A stretch of DNA of 64,000 bases. It comes from JACQGZ01 sp036004665 (GTDB taxonomy: Bacteria > Sysuimicrobiota > Sysuimicrobiia > Sysuimicrobiales > Humicultoraceae). Of the stretch, positions 42,693 through 51,324 are shown piece by piece. The translations under genes and the position numbers were made by a program. The notes beneath the pieces were generated by a model. That model had not been told where the DNA came from, ran no database searches, and saw only the letters and a list, made by a program, of their open reading frames with translations. The stretch spans positions 5,676 through 69,675 of the forward strand of contig DASYRG010000046.1 of NCBI GenBank assembly GCA_036004665.1, written 5' to 3'. Each line of letters starts with the position of its first letter. Position 1 is the stretch's first letter.

Positions 42693-44099
42693 TCAGATGC
42701 GGCTCTGACTCCCGCTGAGTCCCCAGGAGGCGACCGCGACAGCGAGCGCGACGAACGCCAGCCCTCCGAACCCCACGGCGACAGCGGTCGTAGTGGCGGA
42801 GACTCCCAAGAGAGCGCCGGCCACGGACGCGCCCAGCACCCCGCCGACGTAGCGGCTCGTCAGGTAGGCGCCCGCCGCCATCCCTGTGGACGCGTCCGGC
42901 ACGCTCTCGATGGCGGCGGTCTGGCGGGATGGGCCGCTGAGCCCGAACCCCACGCCGACGAGCCCGAGGAGCATCCCGACCTGCACGATCGTGATCTCGC
43001 CGGCCCACCACCACAAGGCGGCCAGGGCCGCCGCCATGCACAGGCTGCCCGCGACGGCGGGGGCCCGCCGTCCCAACCGGTCGGAGAGGCGCCCGCCCAG
43101 CGGTGCGATCAGGGCGCTTACCCCTGAGATGGCGAGCAGCGCCGTGCCGCTCGCGGTGGGGGAGGCGCCCATCAACGTCTGGGTGAGGATGGGGATCAAG
43201 ATCAACATGGCGTGCAGGATGACCGTCGCGCCGAGGACCGCGGTGACGGCGGACGCGAACGGGCGCAGTCGGAAAAGGCGCAGGTCGATGGCCGGTTCGG
43301 CGACGCGCAATTCGTGCCTGACGAACCAGGCGAGGAACGCCGGAAACGCGGCCGCGCCCCAATATCGCCAACCGTTGTGGCCGCGCAACCCCGAGATCGC
43401 GCCGACCAGGACCAGCACCGAGGCCGAGAGCAGGATCAGCCCGGAGAGGTCGAGAGGGCGCGCTGTGGCGTGGCGGGAGCCCCGCGGCACGACCAAGCTG
43501 ACGAGCAGAAAGGCCACCAGTCCCAGCGGGACTGCCACGCCGAAGAGCGACCGCCACCCGAAGCCGGCAACCAGCACGCCGCCGACAAATGGCCCCACCG
43601 CCGCGCTCGTGGAGATGAGCATGTCGAAGAGCCCAAAGCTGCCGCCGCGGCGGTCTGCGGGGCTGAGCCGACGCACCAGGGAGAGGGCGTTGGCGCTGAT
43701 CGAGGCGCCCGTGGCCGCCTGCAGCACCCGCGTAACCACCAGGACGGGAAAAGACCAGGCCAGCGCGGCGATCACCGAAGTGAGCGTGAAACCGCCCACT
43801 CCCACCAGAAATACGCGGCGATGTCCAAACCGGTCTCCGAGGATGCCGCTCGATGGCAGCGCGAGAGCCACCGTCGCCAGATAGAGCGTGACGAGCCAGG
43901 AGACCGTCCCCGCGCCCACACCGAATTCGCTCATGATCCCCGGGAGCGCGACCGCGAGCATCGTCGAGTTGAGGGGAATGAGGATGGACCCCGAGGCCAC
44001 ACCCAGCAGCGCGATCCCCCAGGCGCGCGGAGGTTCCGCCGCGGAGACGACCGCCCCCATCTTGACGGCCTCCGCGCCGACGGCGTCGGGCCGGATCAC
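42693..44099 (-). CDS. MFS transporter, EmrB/QacA (DHA2, 14-TM) type
   Basis: A 468-residue major-facilitator protein with about 14 hydrophobic helices. The N-terminal SGSILIPLNSTMLAVALPGI and the loop motif GILGDRFGHRRVFLVGVG are those of drug:proton antiporters of the EmrB/QacA group, and RLSDRLGRRAP is the matching second-half loop. Such proteins export drugs or metabolites. The GTG at 44099 overlaps the upstream stop as GTGA, so it is translated with the PEP-utilising enzyme. Confidence 0.9.
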   Translation of the reverse strand: MIRPDAVGAEAVKMGAVVSAAEPPRAWGIALLGVASGSILIPLNSTMLAVALPGIMSEFGVGAGTVSWLVTLYLATVALALPSSGILGDRFGHRRVFLVGVGGFTLTSVIAALAWSFPVLVVTRVLQAATGASISANALSLVRRLSPADRRGGSFGLFDMLISTSAAVGPFVGGVLVAGFGWRSLFGVAVPLGLVAFLLVSLVVPRGSRHATARPLDLSGLILLSASVLVLVGAISGLRGHNGWRYWGAAAFPAFLAWFVRHELRVAEPAIDLRLFRLRPFASAVTAVLGATVILHAMLILIPILTQTLMGASPTASGTALLAISGVSALIAPLGGRLSDRLGRRAPAVAGSLCMAAALAALWWWAGEITIVQVGMLLGLVGVGFGLSGPSRQTAAIESVPDASTGMAAGAYLTSRYVGGVLGASVAGALLGVSATTTAVAVGFGGLAFVALAVAVASWGLSGSQSRI

Positions 44100-45703
44100 A
44101 ACAGCCTGACCTCGCCGGCGGTCCCGTCCACCTCAACCAGTTGCCCGTCGCGCACCCGCCTGGTGGCCTCACCTGTCCCCACCACGGCGGGCACACCGAA
44201 TTCACGCGCCACGACGGCGGCATGAGAGAGCGCGCCTCCCGTGTTGGTGACCAACCCGGCGATGATGCCGAAGAGCGGCACCCAGGATGGATTGGAGGAA
44301 GGGCAGACCAGGACGTCACCCGCTCCCACGCGCTCGAAGTCGTCCGATGAAAGGGCGATCCGGGCCCGCCCCCGCACGACCCCAGGGGAGGCGCCGATGC
44401 CCCGGAGCAGCCCACCCCCTTCCGTTTGCTCGACAGGCGGGGGCTCAAAGCGGTTCGGCTGCTGGGCCTGCGGCGGCCGGCCCAGGTAGCGGGGGGGACG
44501 GACCTGCCCCCAGCGTTGGTGCTCGGCGCGGCGCTGAGCGATGAGCGCTCGCAGGTTGCGTGGGTGCCGCAGCGCCTCGCCCACCTCGTCGCTGTGGAGG
44601 AAGAAGATGTGGGCAGGGGCAGCCAGTACACCGGCTTCCACGAGCCGCCGCCCCACGCGGACCGCGAACCGGTGCGCGTGTGCCTGCAGCATGCGATCCA
44701 GCCAGTAATTGTGCCCTTCGGTGAGCGGCCCGACGTCGAGGGCCAGCGCCAGGGCGTCCTCGAACCGTTGCAGCACCTCCGGACGGTCGCGCAGGCGCTC
44801 GCGCATCCGATCAACGAGCGACTCCGCCCGGGCCCGCTGACGCAGCCGGAGGATCTCGGGGTCTTCACCGCGGTCGGCCAGCCGTTTGCGCACCTCGGCC
44901 AGCAGCAGCGCGGGGTTGTCCTCCCACGACGGGAATGCGAGATCGTCGAAGGGCTGCCCGAGATGACCGTGGGCGTCCAAGAACGCGCGCAGGGCCGCCA
45001 GGAACTCTGCTCCGCCCTGGACCTGGGCGAAGGCGTCCAGCGCCGCGGCGGGATCACGGCTGATCAGATCGGCAACGGCCGGCAGGGTCCGGGCCTTCTC
45101 GGCCAGCAAGAAGAGGTCCCGCTGAGTGCGCTGGAGATCGTTGGATACCCCTTGCACGAGCGAGAGGGCTTCGCCCGGATGAGGGTTCTCCACGACGGAC
45201 TCGTAGAGGTCGGCCAGCTCGTTCATTGCCTGATAGGCGCCGGCGTTCGTCATGAAGTGCATCCCCCAGAGCCGCTTCCACCGCACCCACTGCTCCTCCC
45301 AGAGTGAGGCGATCGCCGCCAGGGGGGCGGACTCCACCGGTGCCCCGCGTAGAGCTTCATAGGTCTCCCCGAGGGCGGGAAAGACCTTCTGATCCCAGTA
45401 ACTGCGGACCACGCGCGCCTGGACGCGCCTGCTCTCTTGCGCCTGCTCGCGGACGCGCGGCAGATCGCTCTCGGGGACGAGCAGTTGCTCCGCCATGAAG
45501 ACGTAGCCGTTGAGGATGCGGAGCTGGACGCGTATTGGAACGCCGAAGTGCTCAAGACGGTAGGAGATCCCATCCGAGATGAGGCGGGCATAGTCGCCCG
45601 CCAGGGGTGCGACGATCCCGGGCATGTGCATGTCGTCCCACTCCCAGGAGAGGTCGCGGTCGGACGGGTCCTCCCAGCTGACGGGGAAGTCTTCGGTCAT
45701 CAC
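44096..45703 (-). CDS. PEP-utilising enzyme lacking an ATP-grasp domain (RPH/phenylphosphate-synthase-like)
   Basis: A 535-residue protein. The C-terminus (~residues 445-535) is a PEP-utilising swivelling domain with TNTGGALSHAAVVAREFG, where His 494 is the phospho-carrier, followed by GVPAVVGTG. The preceding ~440 residues are helical (GHNYWLDRMLQAHAHRFAVR, ALRAFLDAHGHLGQPFDDLA) and resemble the middle substrate domain of rifampin phosphotransferase and PEP-synthase-like enzymes. The ATP-grasp half that normally charges the His is missing and is not encoded nearby. Start is GTG 45703 or ATG 45700. It leads the MFS and carbamate-kinase genes. Confidence 0.82.
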   Translation of the reverse strand: MMTEDFPVSWEDPSDRDLSWEWDDMHMPGIVAPLAGDYARLISDGISYRLEHFGVPIRVQLRILNGYVFMAEQLLVPESDLPRVREQAQESRRVQARVVRSYWDQKVFPALGETYEALRGAPVESAPLAAIASLWEEQWVRWKRLWGMHFMTNAGAYQAMNELADLYESVVENPHPGEALSLVQGVSNDLQRTQRDLFLLAEKARTLPAVADLISRDPAAALDAFAQVQGGAEFLAALRAFLDAHGHLGQPFDDLAFPSWEDNPALLLAEVRKRLADRGEDPEILRLRQRARAESLVDRMRERLRDRPEVLQRFEDALALALDVGPLTEGHNYWLDRMLQAHAHRFAVRVGRRLVEAGVLAAPAHIFFLHSDEVGEALRHPRNLRALIAQRRAEHQRWGQVRPPRYLGRPPQAQQPNRFEPPPVEQTEGGGLLRGIGASPGVVRGRARIALSSDDFERVGAGDVLVCPSSNPSWVPLFGIIAGLVTNTGGALSHAAVVAREFGVPAVVGTGEATRRVRDGQLVEVDGTAGEVRLL

Positions 45704-45752
45704 GGTCGTAGGTCTCTTGTCGTTCTACGGGGTCTGTGCGCAGCCCTTTCCG

Positions 45753-45859
45753 GGCTAACGCCTCCCGCATCAGCCGCCGCCGAGGCGCCCCGAAAGAACC
45801 TCGAAAATCGATCCGACCTCGGGGCGCCGAAGGCAGTCGGTTGCATGCGCATGTTGGGT
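45753..45859. other. 107-base attC-like imperfect palindrome
   Basis: GGCTAAC (45753-45759) and GTTGGGT (45853-45859; fits integron GTTRRRY) flank nested complementary segments: CGCATCAGCCG against CGGTTGCATGCG, and an inner perfect pair GGCGCCCCGA (45784-45793) / TCGGGGCGCC (45819-45828). Size and layout fit an integron attC site, with one off-consensus base in the left core. No integrase is present in the window. The rest of 45704-46095 shows no gene. Confidence 0.4.
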
Positions 45860-46095
45860 GGCATTCTCGAACTGCGATCACGCTCGACAGCTGCGCGGGT
45901 GGGCGCATGTTTTGCTTCGCGCGGTGGGTGCCTGGTCCAGGGAAGCTGATGAAGCTGGCTTACGATCCGGGCTCCCCCAATCGCGCGCTTGATCAATACG
46001 CTACGAGAGAAAAACGTAAGCGTCCGGTCAGCACAGTCGTGCCAGGCAACTTCTTGAGTCAGAGGTGAGCTCTCCACTGTTTCCCGGACAACCAA

Positions 46096-46165
46096 TTAGG
46101 CTACAAACTGCTTCTCGCACTGCAGCGGGCTGACATAGTCCAGGTTCCCGCTGTCTTGCTTCAAG
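46096..46165 (-). mobile_element. Remnant of an IS3-family transposase C-terminus
   Basis: Read on the minus strand, this encodes RLKQDSGNLDYVSPLQCEKQ-FVA and stops with TAA at 46098-46096. LDYVSP-x-CEKQF corresponds to the conserved end of IS3/IS911 OrfB (LGYLSPxEFE). Only about 23 codons survive, abutting the end of the alpha/beta hydrolase gene. Confidence 0.6.
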
Positions 46166-46970
46166 CGAGAGCTTTGCCGAGGAATGCAAGCATTGCGGTG
46201 TTGAATTGCTCAGGCCTCTGCAGTGGTGCGAAGTGACTCACACCAGAAAGATCGATCAATTCTGCATTTGGAATGTTCCGAGCGAGATATTCGGCATGTT
46301 CGCGCCTGATGAATTCATCATGCTCGCTATGTACGATCGCGACTGGCACGCGGATCTGAGCCAAATCATTCGCCGAATAGTTGGGTTGCGTTTTCTGCAT
46401 TAAGCCGACCGCGTCGGAAAACTCGTCGAATTGGTCCGGCGTGACCGATAGCCGTTTGTAGTCTTGCGAGTGTCGGCCTATACATCGTCTGAGAATCGAA
46501 GTGAATTCCGTAATTTGCTTTGCGCCGCTCGGGTCCATGTTGCACGCAAAGAAAAACACGCCTGCAACCCGTGTGGGAGCTTTCGAAGCAAGAATCAATG
46601 CTGTGCACGCGCCGTCGCTCCAGCCCACCAGTCCCGCCTTTTCAAGATTCAATGTATCCATTACCGCAGAAACGTCAGATGCCATCAGCTCATACCTAAA
46701 CGGTCGCGCGTCGCGCGTGCTGCGGCCGTGGCCACGGCTGTCTATCAAAACGGCACGATAGCCACTCCTGACCAGCGCTGGAACTTGATAACCCCAAGTG
46801 CCACTATGGCCGAGGCCGCCATGCAGCAGTATCACGGGCAGGCCGGACCCGTAAGTTGCGTACCAGATCCGAGCACCGTCGCGTTCGACGTAGCCTTGAT
46901 CACTTGTGACCGGCAGCGCCGCAGCGCCGTCCGATTCAAACCTGCTGAGGTCGTCGTCGTAAGTTTCCAT
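46161..46970 (-). CDS. Alpha/beta hydrolase
   Basis: A 269-residue alpha/beta hydrolase. The oxyanion-region LLHGGLGHSGTWG is followed by the nucleophile elbow GWSDGA (Ser), an acidic HSEHDEFI and the catalytic His in LSGVSHFAP. It resembles 3-oxoadipate-enol-lactonase-like esterases; substrate unknown. A strong TAAGGAG precedes the ATG. Codon use is visibly less GC-biased than in neighbours, and it sits between an IS3 remnant and an attC-like site, so lateral acquisition is likely. Confidence 0.88.
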   Translation of the reverse strand: METYDDDLSRFESDGAAALPVTSDQGYVERDGARIWYATYGSGLPVILLHGGLGHSGTWGYQVPALVRSGYRAVLIDSRGHGRSTRDARPFRYELMASDVSAVMDTLNLEKAGLVGWSDGACTALILASKAPTRVAGVFFFACNMDPSGAKQITEFTSILRRCIGRHSQDYKRLSVTPDQFDEFSDAVGLMQKTQPNYSANDLAQIRVPVAIVHSEHDEFIRREHAEYLARNIPNAELIDLSGVSHFAPLQRPEQFNTAMLAFLGKALA

Positions 46971-47141
46971 TTTGATCTCCTTAGATCGTAACGCCTGTCC
47001 CTCTCACTCCACGGTAAACCAGCCAAGCGGGGCGCAGACCCGGAGAATGACGGGAGTCATATGACCCCACACAACGTCATGACCGTAGAGCCTAGCCCGT
47101 GCAGCCGCCGTGCCGTTAGGCTCCTCTGTGGAGGTGACACA

Positions 47142-48053
47142 GTGGACGCGATCGTGAAGGTGCTAAACCTGCGGAAACGATACGGCGCGGTCGAAGCGGT
47201 GCGGGACCTCTCCTTCTCCGTCCAGGCGGGCGAGATTTTCGGCATCTTGGGGCCCAACGGGGCCGGCAAGACAACCACCCTCGAGATCATCGAGGGGCTG
47301 CGACGGGCCGACGGAGGCGAAGCACACGTGGCCGGCATCGACGTCCACGCCGACCCGCAGTCCGTCAAGGCGGTCATCGGGGTGCAACTGCAGGAGGCGG
47401 GCTTCTTCGATCGTCTCACCGTCGAGGAGACGATCAACCTCTTCGGAGCCTTTCACCGGCAACGCCTCCCCGCCGCCCCGCTCATGAAGTCGCTCGAGCT
47501 GACCGAGAAGCGCCGCGCCCTGGTCGAGACCCTCTCGGGGGGCCAGCGTCAGCGCCTCAGCCTGGCACTCGCCCTCGTCAACGACCCGAAGGTCCTCTTC
47601 CTCGACGAGCCCACGACCGGGCTGGACCCGCAGGCCCGCCGCCATCTCTGGTCGACCATTGAGGCCATCCGAAAGGACGGCCGGACCATTGTAATGACTA
47701 CTCACTATATGGAAGAGGCGCAGCGGCTCTGCGACCGTGTCGCCGTCCTGGATCACGGCCAGATCCTCGCCCTGGGCACCCCGGCGGACCTCGTCCGCCA
47801 GCACGCCGGCACCTCCACCGTGGCGCTGGCGCTGGAGTCAGCGGACGCCGACCTGCGCGGCATCACCGGCGTGGAGGAGGTCAGCCAGAGCAACGGGGAC
47901 CTGCGGCTGCACACCCGCGATCCGCTGGGCACCCTGCACGCCGTCGTGGAGATGCGGCGCACCGGGCAGCTGCGCTATCGCAGCCTCCGCCTGGAGGAGC
48001 CGACGTTGGAAGACGTCTTCTTGACCCTGACCGGGAGGAGGTTGCGGGAATGA
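47142..48053 (+). CDS. ABC-2-type exporter ATP-binding protein
   Basis: From GTG 47142 (GGAGGTGA six bases upstream) a 303-residue DrrA/NatA-type ATPase. Walker A GPNGAGKTTT, signature LSGGQRQRLSLA, Walker B VLFLDEPTTGLDPQ and switch TTHYMEEA are all canonical; the last ~70 residues form the DrrA-like C-terminal domain. It powers export by the overlapping permease gene. An upstream in-frame ATG at 47061 lacks a ribosome-binding site. Confidence 0.92.
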   Translation: MDAIVKVLNLRKRYGAVEAVRDLSFSVQAGEIFGILGPNGAGKTTTLEIIEGLRRADGGEAHVAGIDVHADPQSVKAVIGVQLQEAGFFDRLTVEETINLFGAFHRQRLPAAPLMKSLELTEKRRALVETLSGGQRQRLSLALALVNDPKVLFLDEPTTGLDPQARRHLWSTIEAIRKDGRTIVMTTHYMEEAQRLCDRVAVLDHGQILALGTPADLVRQHAGTSTVALALESADADLRGITGVEEVSQSNGDLRLHTRDPLGTLHAVVEMRRTGQLRYRSLRLEEPTLEDVFLTLTGRRLRE

Positions 48054-49108
48054 GAGCGTTCGCGGCCATGCTGGCCACGTCCATCAAGACCTACGTGCGC
48101 AATCGAGGGGCCGTCTTCTTCGGGGTGGCCTTCCCGCTGATCCTGATGGGAATGATCGGCGTCGCCTTCGGGGGCAGAGACACTATCCAGTTCACTATCT
48201 CCTTCGTGGACGAAGGAAACCCGCAGGTGGCCACTCCGCTGCTGACGGGGCTGCGGCAGGTCCCGGTCTTTCGGATCGTCGAAGAGAGCCGCGCCAGCGC
48301 GCTCGCCCAACTCAAAGAGGGGGACCGCTCGCTGGTCGTCGTCATTCCGGCGCGGGGGACCACGCTGGAGGCCTTCTATGACAGCAGCCAGGAGCAATCC
48401 AGCAGGACGGCGCTGATGATCCTGGAACGCTTCGTCGCCGAGGCCAACCTGCGCGTCAGCGGCGCCCCCGCCTTGCTGCGCGTCACCTCCAGCCCGATCG
48501 CCGGCGAACGGGTGCGGTTCTTCGACTTCCTGCTCCCCGGGATTCTCGCCATGACGATCGCGCAGACCGGCCTGCTCGGCGTCGCGCCGGCCATCGCCGA
48601 AATGCGAGAGCGGCTGCTGCTCAAGCGCGTCATGGCGACTCCCGTCCCGCCGCTGGCCTTCCTGGGCGGCCTGCTGGGGCGCAACACCCTCGTCCAGTTC
48701 CTGCAGGGCGTCATCATCCTGCTGATGGGCATGCTCGTCTTCGGCGCCCAGGTCCACGGCAGCCTGCTCCAGATGGGCGTCCTCGCCCTCCTCGGAGCAC
48801 TGGCGTTCTTCGGCATCGGCTTTGCCGTCTCGAGCCTCTCCCGCACCGCGGAGACGGCCAACCTCTTCGGCAGCGTGATCTTCTTCCCGATGATGTTCCT
48901 CTCGGGGACCTTCTGGCCGCGCGAGTTCATGCCGGAGGCCATCCGTCCGCTGATCGCCTACCTGCCCCTGAGCCCCCTGGTCGACGCGATGCGCGGGGTC
49001 TCCGCCCTCGGCGAGCCCCTGGGACAGTTCGGTGGGGCCATCCTCTACCTGCTGGGCTGGACCGCCGCGGCCTTCGTCATCGCGGTCCGCCGCTTTCGCT
49101 GGGAGTAG
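48050..49108 (+). CDS. ABC-2-type exporter permease
   Basis: A 352-residue membrane protein overlapping the ATPase by four bases (ATGA). One N-terminal helix (FFGVAFPLILMGMIGVAFGG) is followed by a ~150-residue extracytoplasmic domain and five C-terminal helices including GILAMTIAQTGLLGVAP and FFPMMFLSGTFWPREFMPEA. This is the YhfGH/DrrB/NatB layout. It exports a drug, lipid or peptide. The two-component genes immediately downstream probably control it. Confidence 0.9.
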   Translation: MRAFAAMLATSIKTYVRNRGAVFFGVAFPLILMGMIGVAFGGRDTIQFTISFVDEGNPQVATPLLTGLRQVPVFRIVEESRASALAQLKEGDRSLVVVIPARGTTLEAFYDSSQEQSSRTALMILERFVAEANLRVSGAPALLRVTSSPIAGERVRFFDFLLPGILAMTIAQTGLLGVAPAIAEMRERLLLKRVMATPVPPLAFLGGLLGRNTLVQFLQGVIILLMGMLVFGAQVHGSLLQMGVLALLGALAFFGIGFAVSSLSRTAETANLFGSVIFFPMMFLSGTFWPREFMPEAIRPLIAYLPLSPLVDAMRGVSALGEPLGQFGGAILYLLGWTAAAFVIAVRRFRWE

Positions 49109-49119
49109 ACTGAACCGGG

Positions 49120-50286
49120 ATGAGCCCGCAGGTGCGCGTCGGCCTGGCCATCGCCCGCTACGGGCTCTTCCTGTTCGTCTTTCTCACTCAGGCGCTGGAA
49201 CCCCCGCGCCTCTCTGGGCTTCGCCTCATCGAGCTGGCCGCGCTGTACGTTATCCTGGCGACGGTCGGGTACCTCTTCACGCAGGGCCGCGGGCGCCCTA
49301 GGGTCCTGGTGCCCCTGGAAGTGGCGCTCGTCTTTGCCATCGGCTTGCTGGCACCGCGGGGATCCTTCTGGCTCTCCTACTTTGTCGTCGTCGTCGACGC
49401 CGGCTTCGCCTTTGGACGGCCTCCGGCGATCTACGCCTCCTCCGTGGGGATCTACGTGCTGCTCGTCGTGAACGCGTACCTGGCCTGGCGGCCCCTCGAT
49501 CGAGACTTCGCGGAAGCCCTGCTCTCGCTGCTCTTTGGCTTCGTCTTTGCGACCACTGCCACGCGGCAGGCCCTGGAGCAGATGGCCGCCCGGCATGAGA
49601 GCGAGCGGCTGCTCCGCCAGCTGGGTGAAGCGCACGAGAAGCTTCAGGCATACGCGGCCGAGGTGGAGACGCTGTCGGTCGCCCGGGAGCGTCAGCGCCT
49701 CGCTCAGGAGGTGCAGGACTCGGTGGCGCACACGCTGACCGGGCTCCTGGTGCAGCTCCAGGCAGCCCGGCGGACCCTCCCCACCGACCCCGGGGCGGCG
49801 TCGGCACGCCTGGCGTCTCTCGAGGAGGTCGTCCGGCGCGGGCTGGACGAAGTTCGTCGCGCCGTCCGGGCAATGCGGCCGGAGAACCTGGAGAGCGTGG
49901 GGGGCATTGAGGCGATGCAACGTCTCTGCGCTGAGTTCTCGGAGCGGACCGGCATCCGGGTGACGTTCCTCGCCGAGGGTCAATCGCCCCTCAAGCCGGC
50001 GCAGGAGGTACTGCTCTATCGTGCCCTCCAGGAGTGCCTCACCAACGCCGCGCGTCATGGCCGCGCCTCGAACGTTTGGGCCTCGCTCCGCCCTCTCAAT
50101 GGGCGCGTGGAACTGCGCGTGCGCGACGACGGCGCCGGCGCGGCCGAGCTGACGGCCGGGATGGGCCTGAGCGGCATGGCCGAGCGGGCAGAGGCGTCCG
50201 GCGGCCGCTTTCTCTTTCGCAGCTCCGCCGGTGCGGGGTTTGAGTCGGTGATGGAGCTCCCCCTCGACGCTGCCGTCACGGCCTAG
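49120..50286 (+). CDS. DesK/LiaS-type sensor kinase with Gln in place of the phospho-acceptor His
   Basis: A 388-residue kinase: about six N-terminal membrane helices (residues ~8-155), a coiled coil, a HisKA_3 segment and a HATPase_c domain. In this family the acceptor lies in a (L/I)HD motif; here the segment reads RQRLAQEVQDSVAHTL, with Gln 199 (CAG at 49714-49716) where His is expected; His 204 lies five residues later. The ATP-binding domain looks intact (QECLTNAARHGRASNV, DDGAGAAELTAGMGLSGM). It may be a non-phosphorylating or rewired sensor. It precedes its NarL-like regulator by eight bases. Confidence 0.85.
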   Translation: MSPQVRVGLAIARYGLFLFVFLTQALEPPRLSGLRLIELAALYVILATVGYLFTQGRGRPRVLVPLEVALVFAIGLLAPRGSFWLSYFVVVVDAGFAFGRPPAIYASSVGIYVLLVVNAYLAWRPLDRDFAEALLSLLFGFVFATTATRQALEQMAARHESERLLRQLGEAHEKLQAYAAEVETLSVARERQRLAQEVQDSVAHTLTGLLVQLQAARRTLPTDPGAASARLASLEEVVRRGLDEVRRAVRAMRPENLESVGGIEAMQRLCAEFSERTGIRVTFLAEGQSPLKPAQEVLLYRALQECLTNAARHGRASNVWASLRPLNGRVELRVRDDGAGAAELTAGMGLSGMAERAEASGGRFLFRSSAGAGFESVMELPLDAAVTA

Positions 50287-50294
50287 GCGGCGCG

Positions 50295-50960
50295 ATGGGC
50301 GGGCGGATCCGCGTCTTGCTCTGCGACGACCAGCGTCTGTTCCGGGAGGGGCTGCGCACGCTGATCGACGCGGAGACCGATTTCGAGGTCGTCGGGGAGG
50401 CGGGTGACGGCGCGGAGGCGGTGGAGCTTTGCGCCAGGCTGGACCCCGACCTCGTGGTCCTCGACATCCGCATGCCGCGAATGGACGGCGTGGAGGCGAC
50501 TCGGCGGATCCGGACCGCCGGAGGCCCCCAGGTGGTCATCCTCTCGACCTACGACGACGACGAGTTCATCTTCGAGGCGCTCAAGGCTGGGGCGGCCGGC
50601 TACCTGTTGAAGGACTTCCCCGCGGAAGAGCTGATCAAGGCGCTGCGTACCGTCCATCATGGCGGGGGCATCCTCATTCCGCCGCCGATCGCCGCGAAGG
50701 TGGTAGGCGAACTCCGCCGCGGCCGACCGGCAGCCGGCGGCCCGGAAGGACCCTCGCTCACCGAGCCGCTCACTCAGCGGGAGGAGGAGATCCTCAGGCT
50801 GCTGGCGCGCGGCCGCGCCAACAAGGAAATCGCCGAGCACCTCTATCTCACAGAGGGGACGGTGAAGAACTATATCAGCCGGATCTACGCCAAGCTGGGC
50901 GCGCGCGACCGCACCCAGGCTGCCCTCTGGGCGGTAGAGCACGGCCTGCTGAGAGAGTAG
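50295..50960 (+). CDS. NarL/LuxR-family response regulator
   Basis: A 221-residue regulator. The receiver domain has DD at residues 11-12, phospho-acceptor Asp 57 (VVLDIRMPRMDG) and the conserved Lys in YLLKDFP. The LuxR-type helix-turn-helix is LTQREEEILRLLARG followed by NKEIAEHLYLTEGTVKNYIS. It probably activates the adjacent exporter operon in response to its sensor partner. Its last ~86 bases overlap the antiparallel alkyltransferase-like gene. Confidence 0.93.
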   Translation: MGGRIRVLLCDDQRLFREGLRTLIDAETDFEVVGEAGDGAEAVELCARLDPDLVVLDIRMPRMDGVEATRRIRTAGGPQVVILSTYDDDEFIFEALKAGAAGYLLKDFPAEELIKALRTVHHGGGILIPPPIAAKVVGELRRGRPAAGGPEGPSLTEPLTQREEEILRLLARGRANKEIAEHLYLTEGTVKNYISRIYAKLGARDRTQAALWAVEHGLLRE

Positions 50961-51267
50961 CCGCGCGTCGGCCGGGCCACCCGTAACGGCGTAGGTCGAT
51001 CCGGCCGCCGGCGAATCGGATCCCTTCCCGCTGCAGCCGCCTCCGCTGTCTGGCCGCTGCGGGCCGCGGCGCGATCGTGCCGTCCCCCCGCACGACCCGC
51101 CACCAGGGGATGCGGTCGGCCGCCGCGCCGGCCAGTGCCCATCCCACCGTACGGGCGCCACCGCGCAGTCCGGCCAGGCGAGCCACCTCTCCGTACGTGG
51201 CCACCCGGCCCGAAGGCACGTTCCGGACCACGGCGTAGATCCGGGCAAAGATCTCCTTGCCTAGCAT
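50875..51267 (-). CDS. Alkyltransferase-like (ATL/MGMT-family) protein
   Basis: A 130-residue MGMT-fold protein from ATG 51267: IFARIYAVVRNVPSGRVATYG, then GARTVGWALAGA and the active-site segment IPWWRVVRGDG (residues 53-63). The alkyl-accepting Cys of PCHRV is Trp 55, as in ATL proteins, which bind O6-alkylguanine and hand it to nucleotide excision repair instead of repairing it. The normal end at RYGWPG is followed by ~30 Arg-rich residues read antisense to the luxR gene, an extension caused by a missing stop. Confidence 0.85.
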   Translation of the reverse strand: MLGKEIFARIYAVVRNVPSGRVATYGEVARLAGLRGGARTVGWALAGAAADRIPWWRVVRGDGTIAPRPAAARQRRRLQREGIRFAGGRIDLRRYGWPGRRAATLSAGRALPPRGQPGCGRARPAWRRSG

Positions 51268-51324
51268 GAAGGAAGCATGCATCTTTCGTGATGGCTGGAC
51301 GTCTGTGCCATCAGGAGGAGACAA

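Noticed and set aside
45700..46095. Minus-strand frame containing MRMQPTAFGAPR
   Set aside because: The peptide arises from translating the attC-like palindrome and is better explained by that structure than by a gene.
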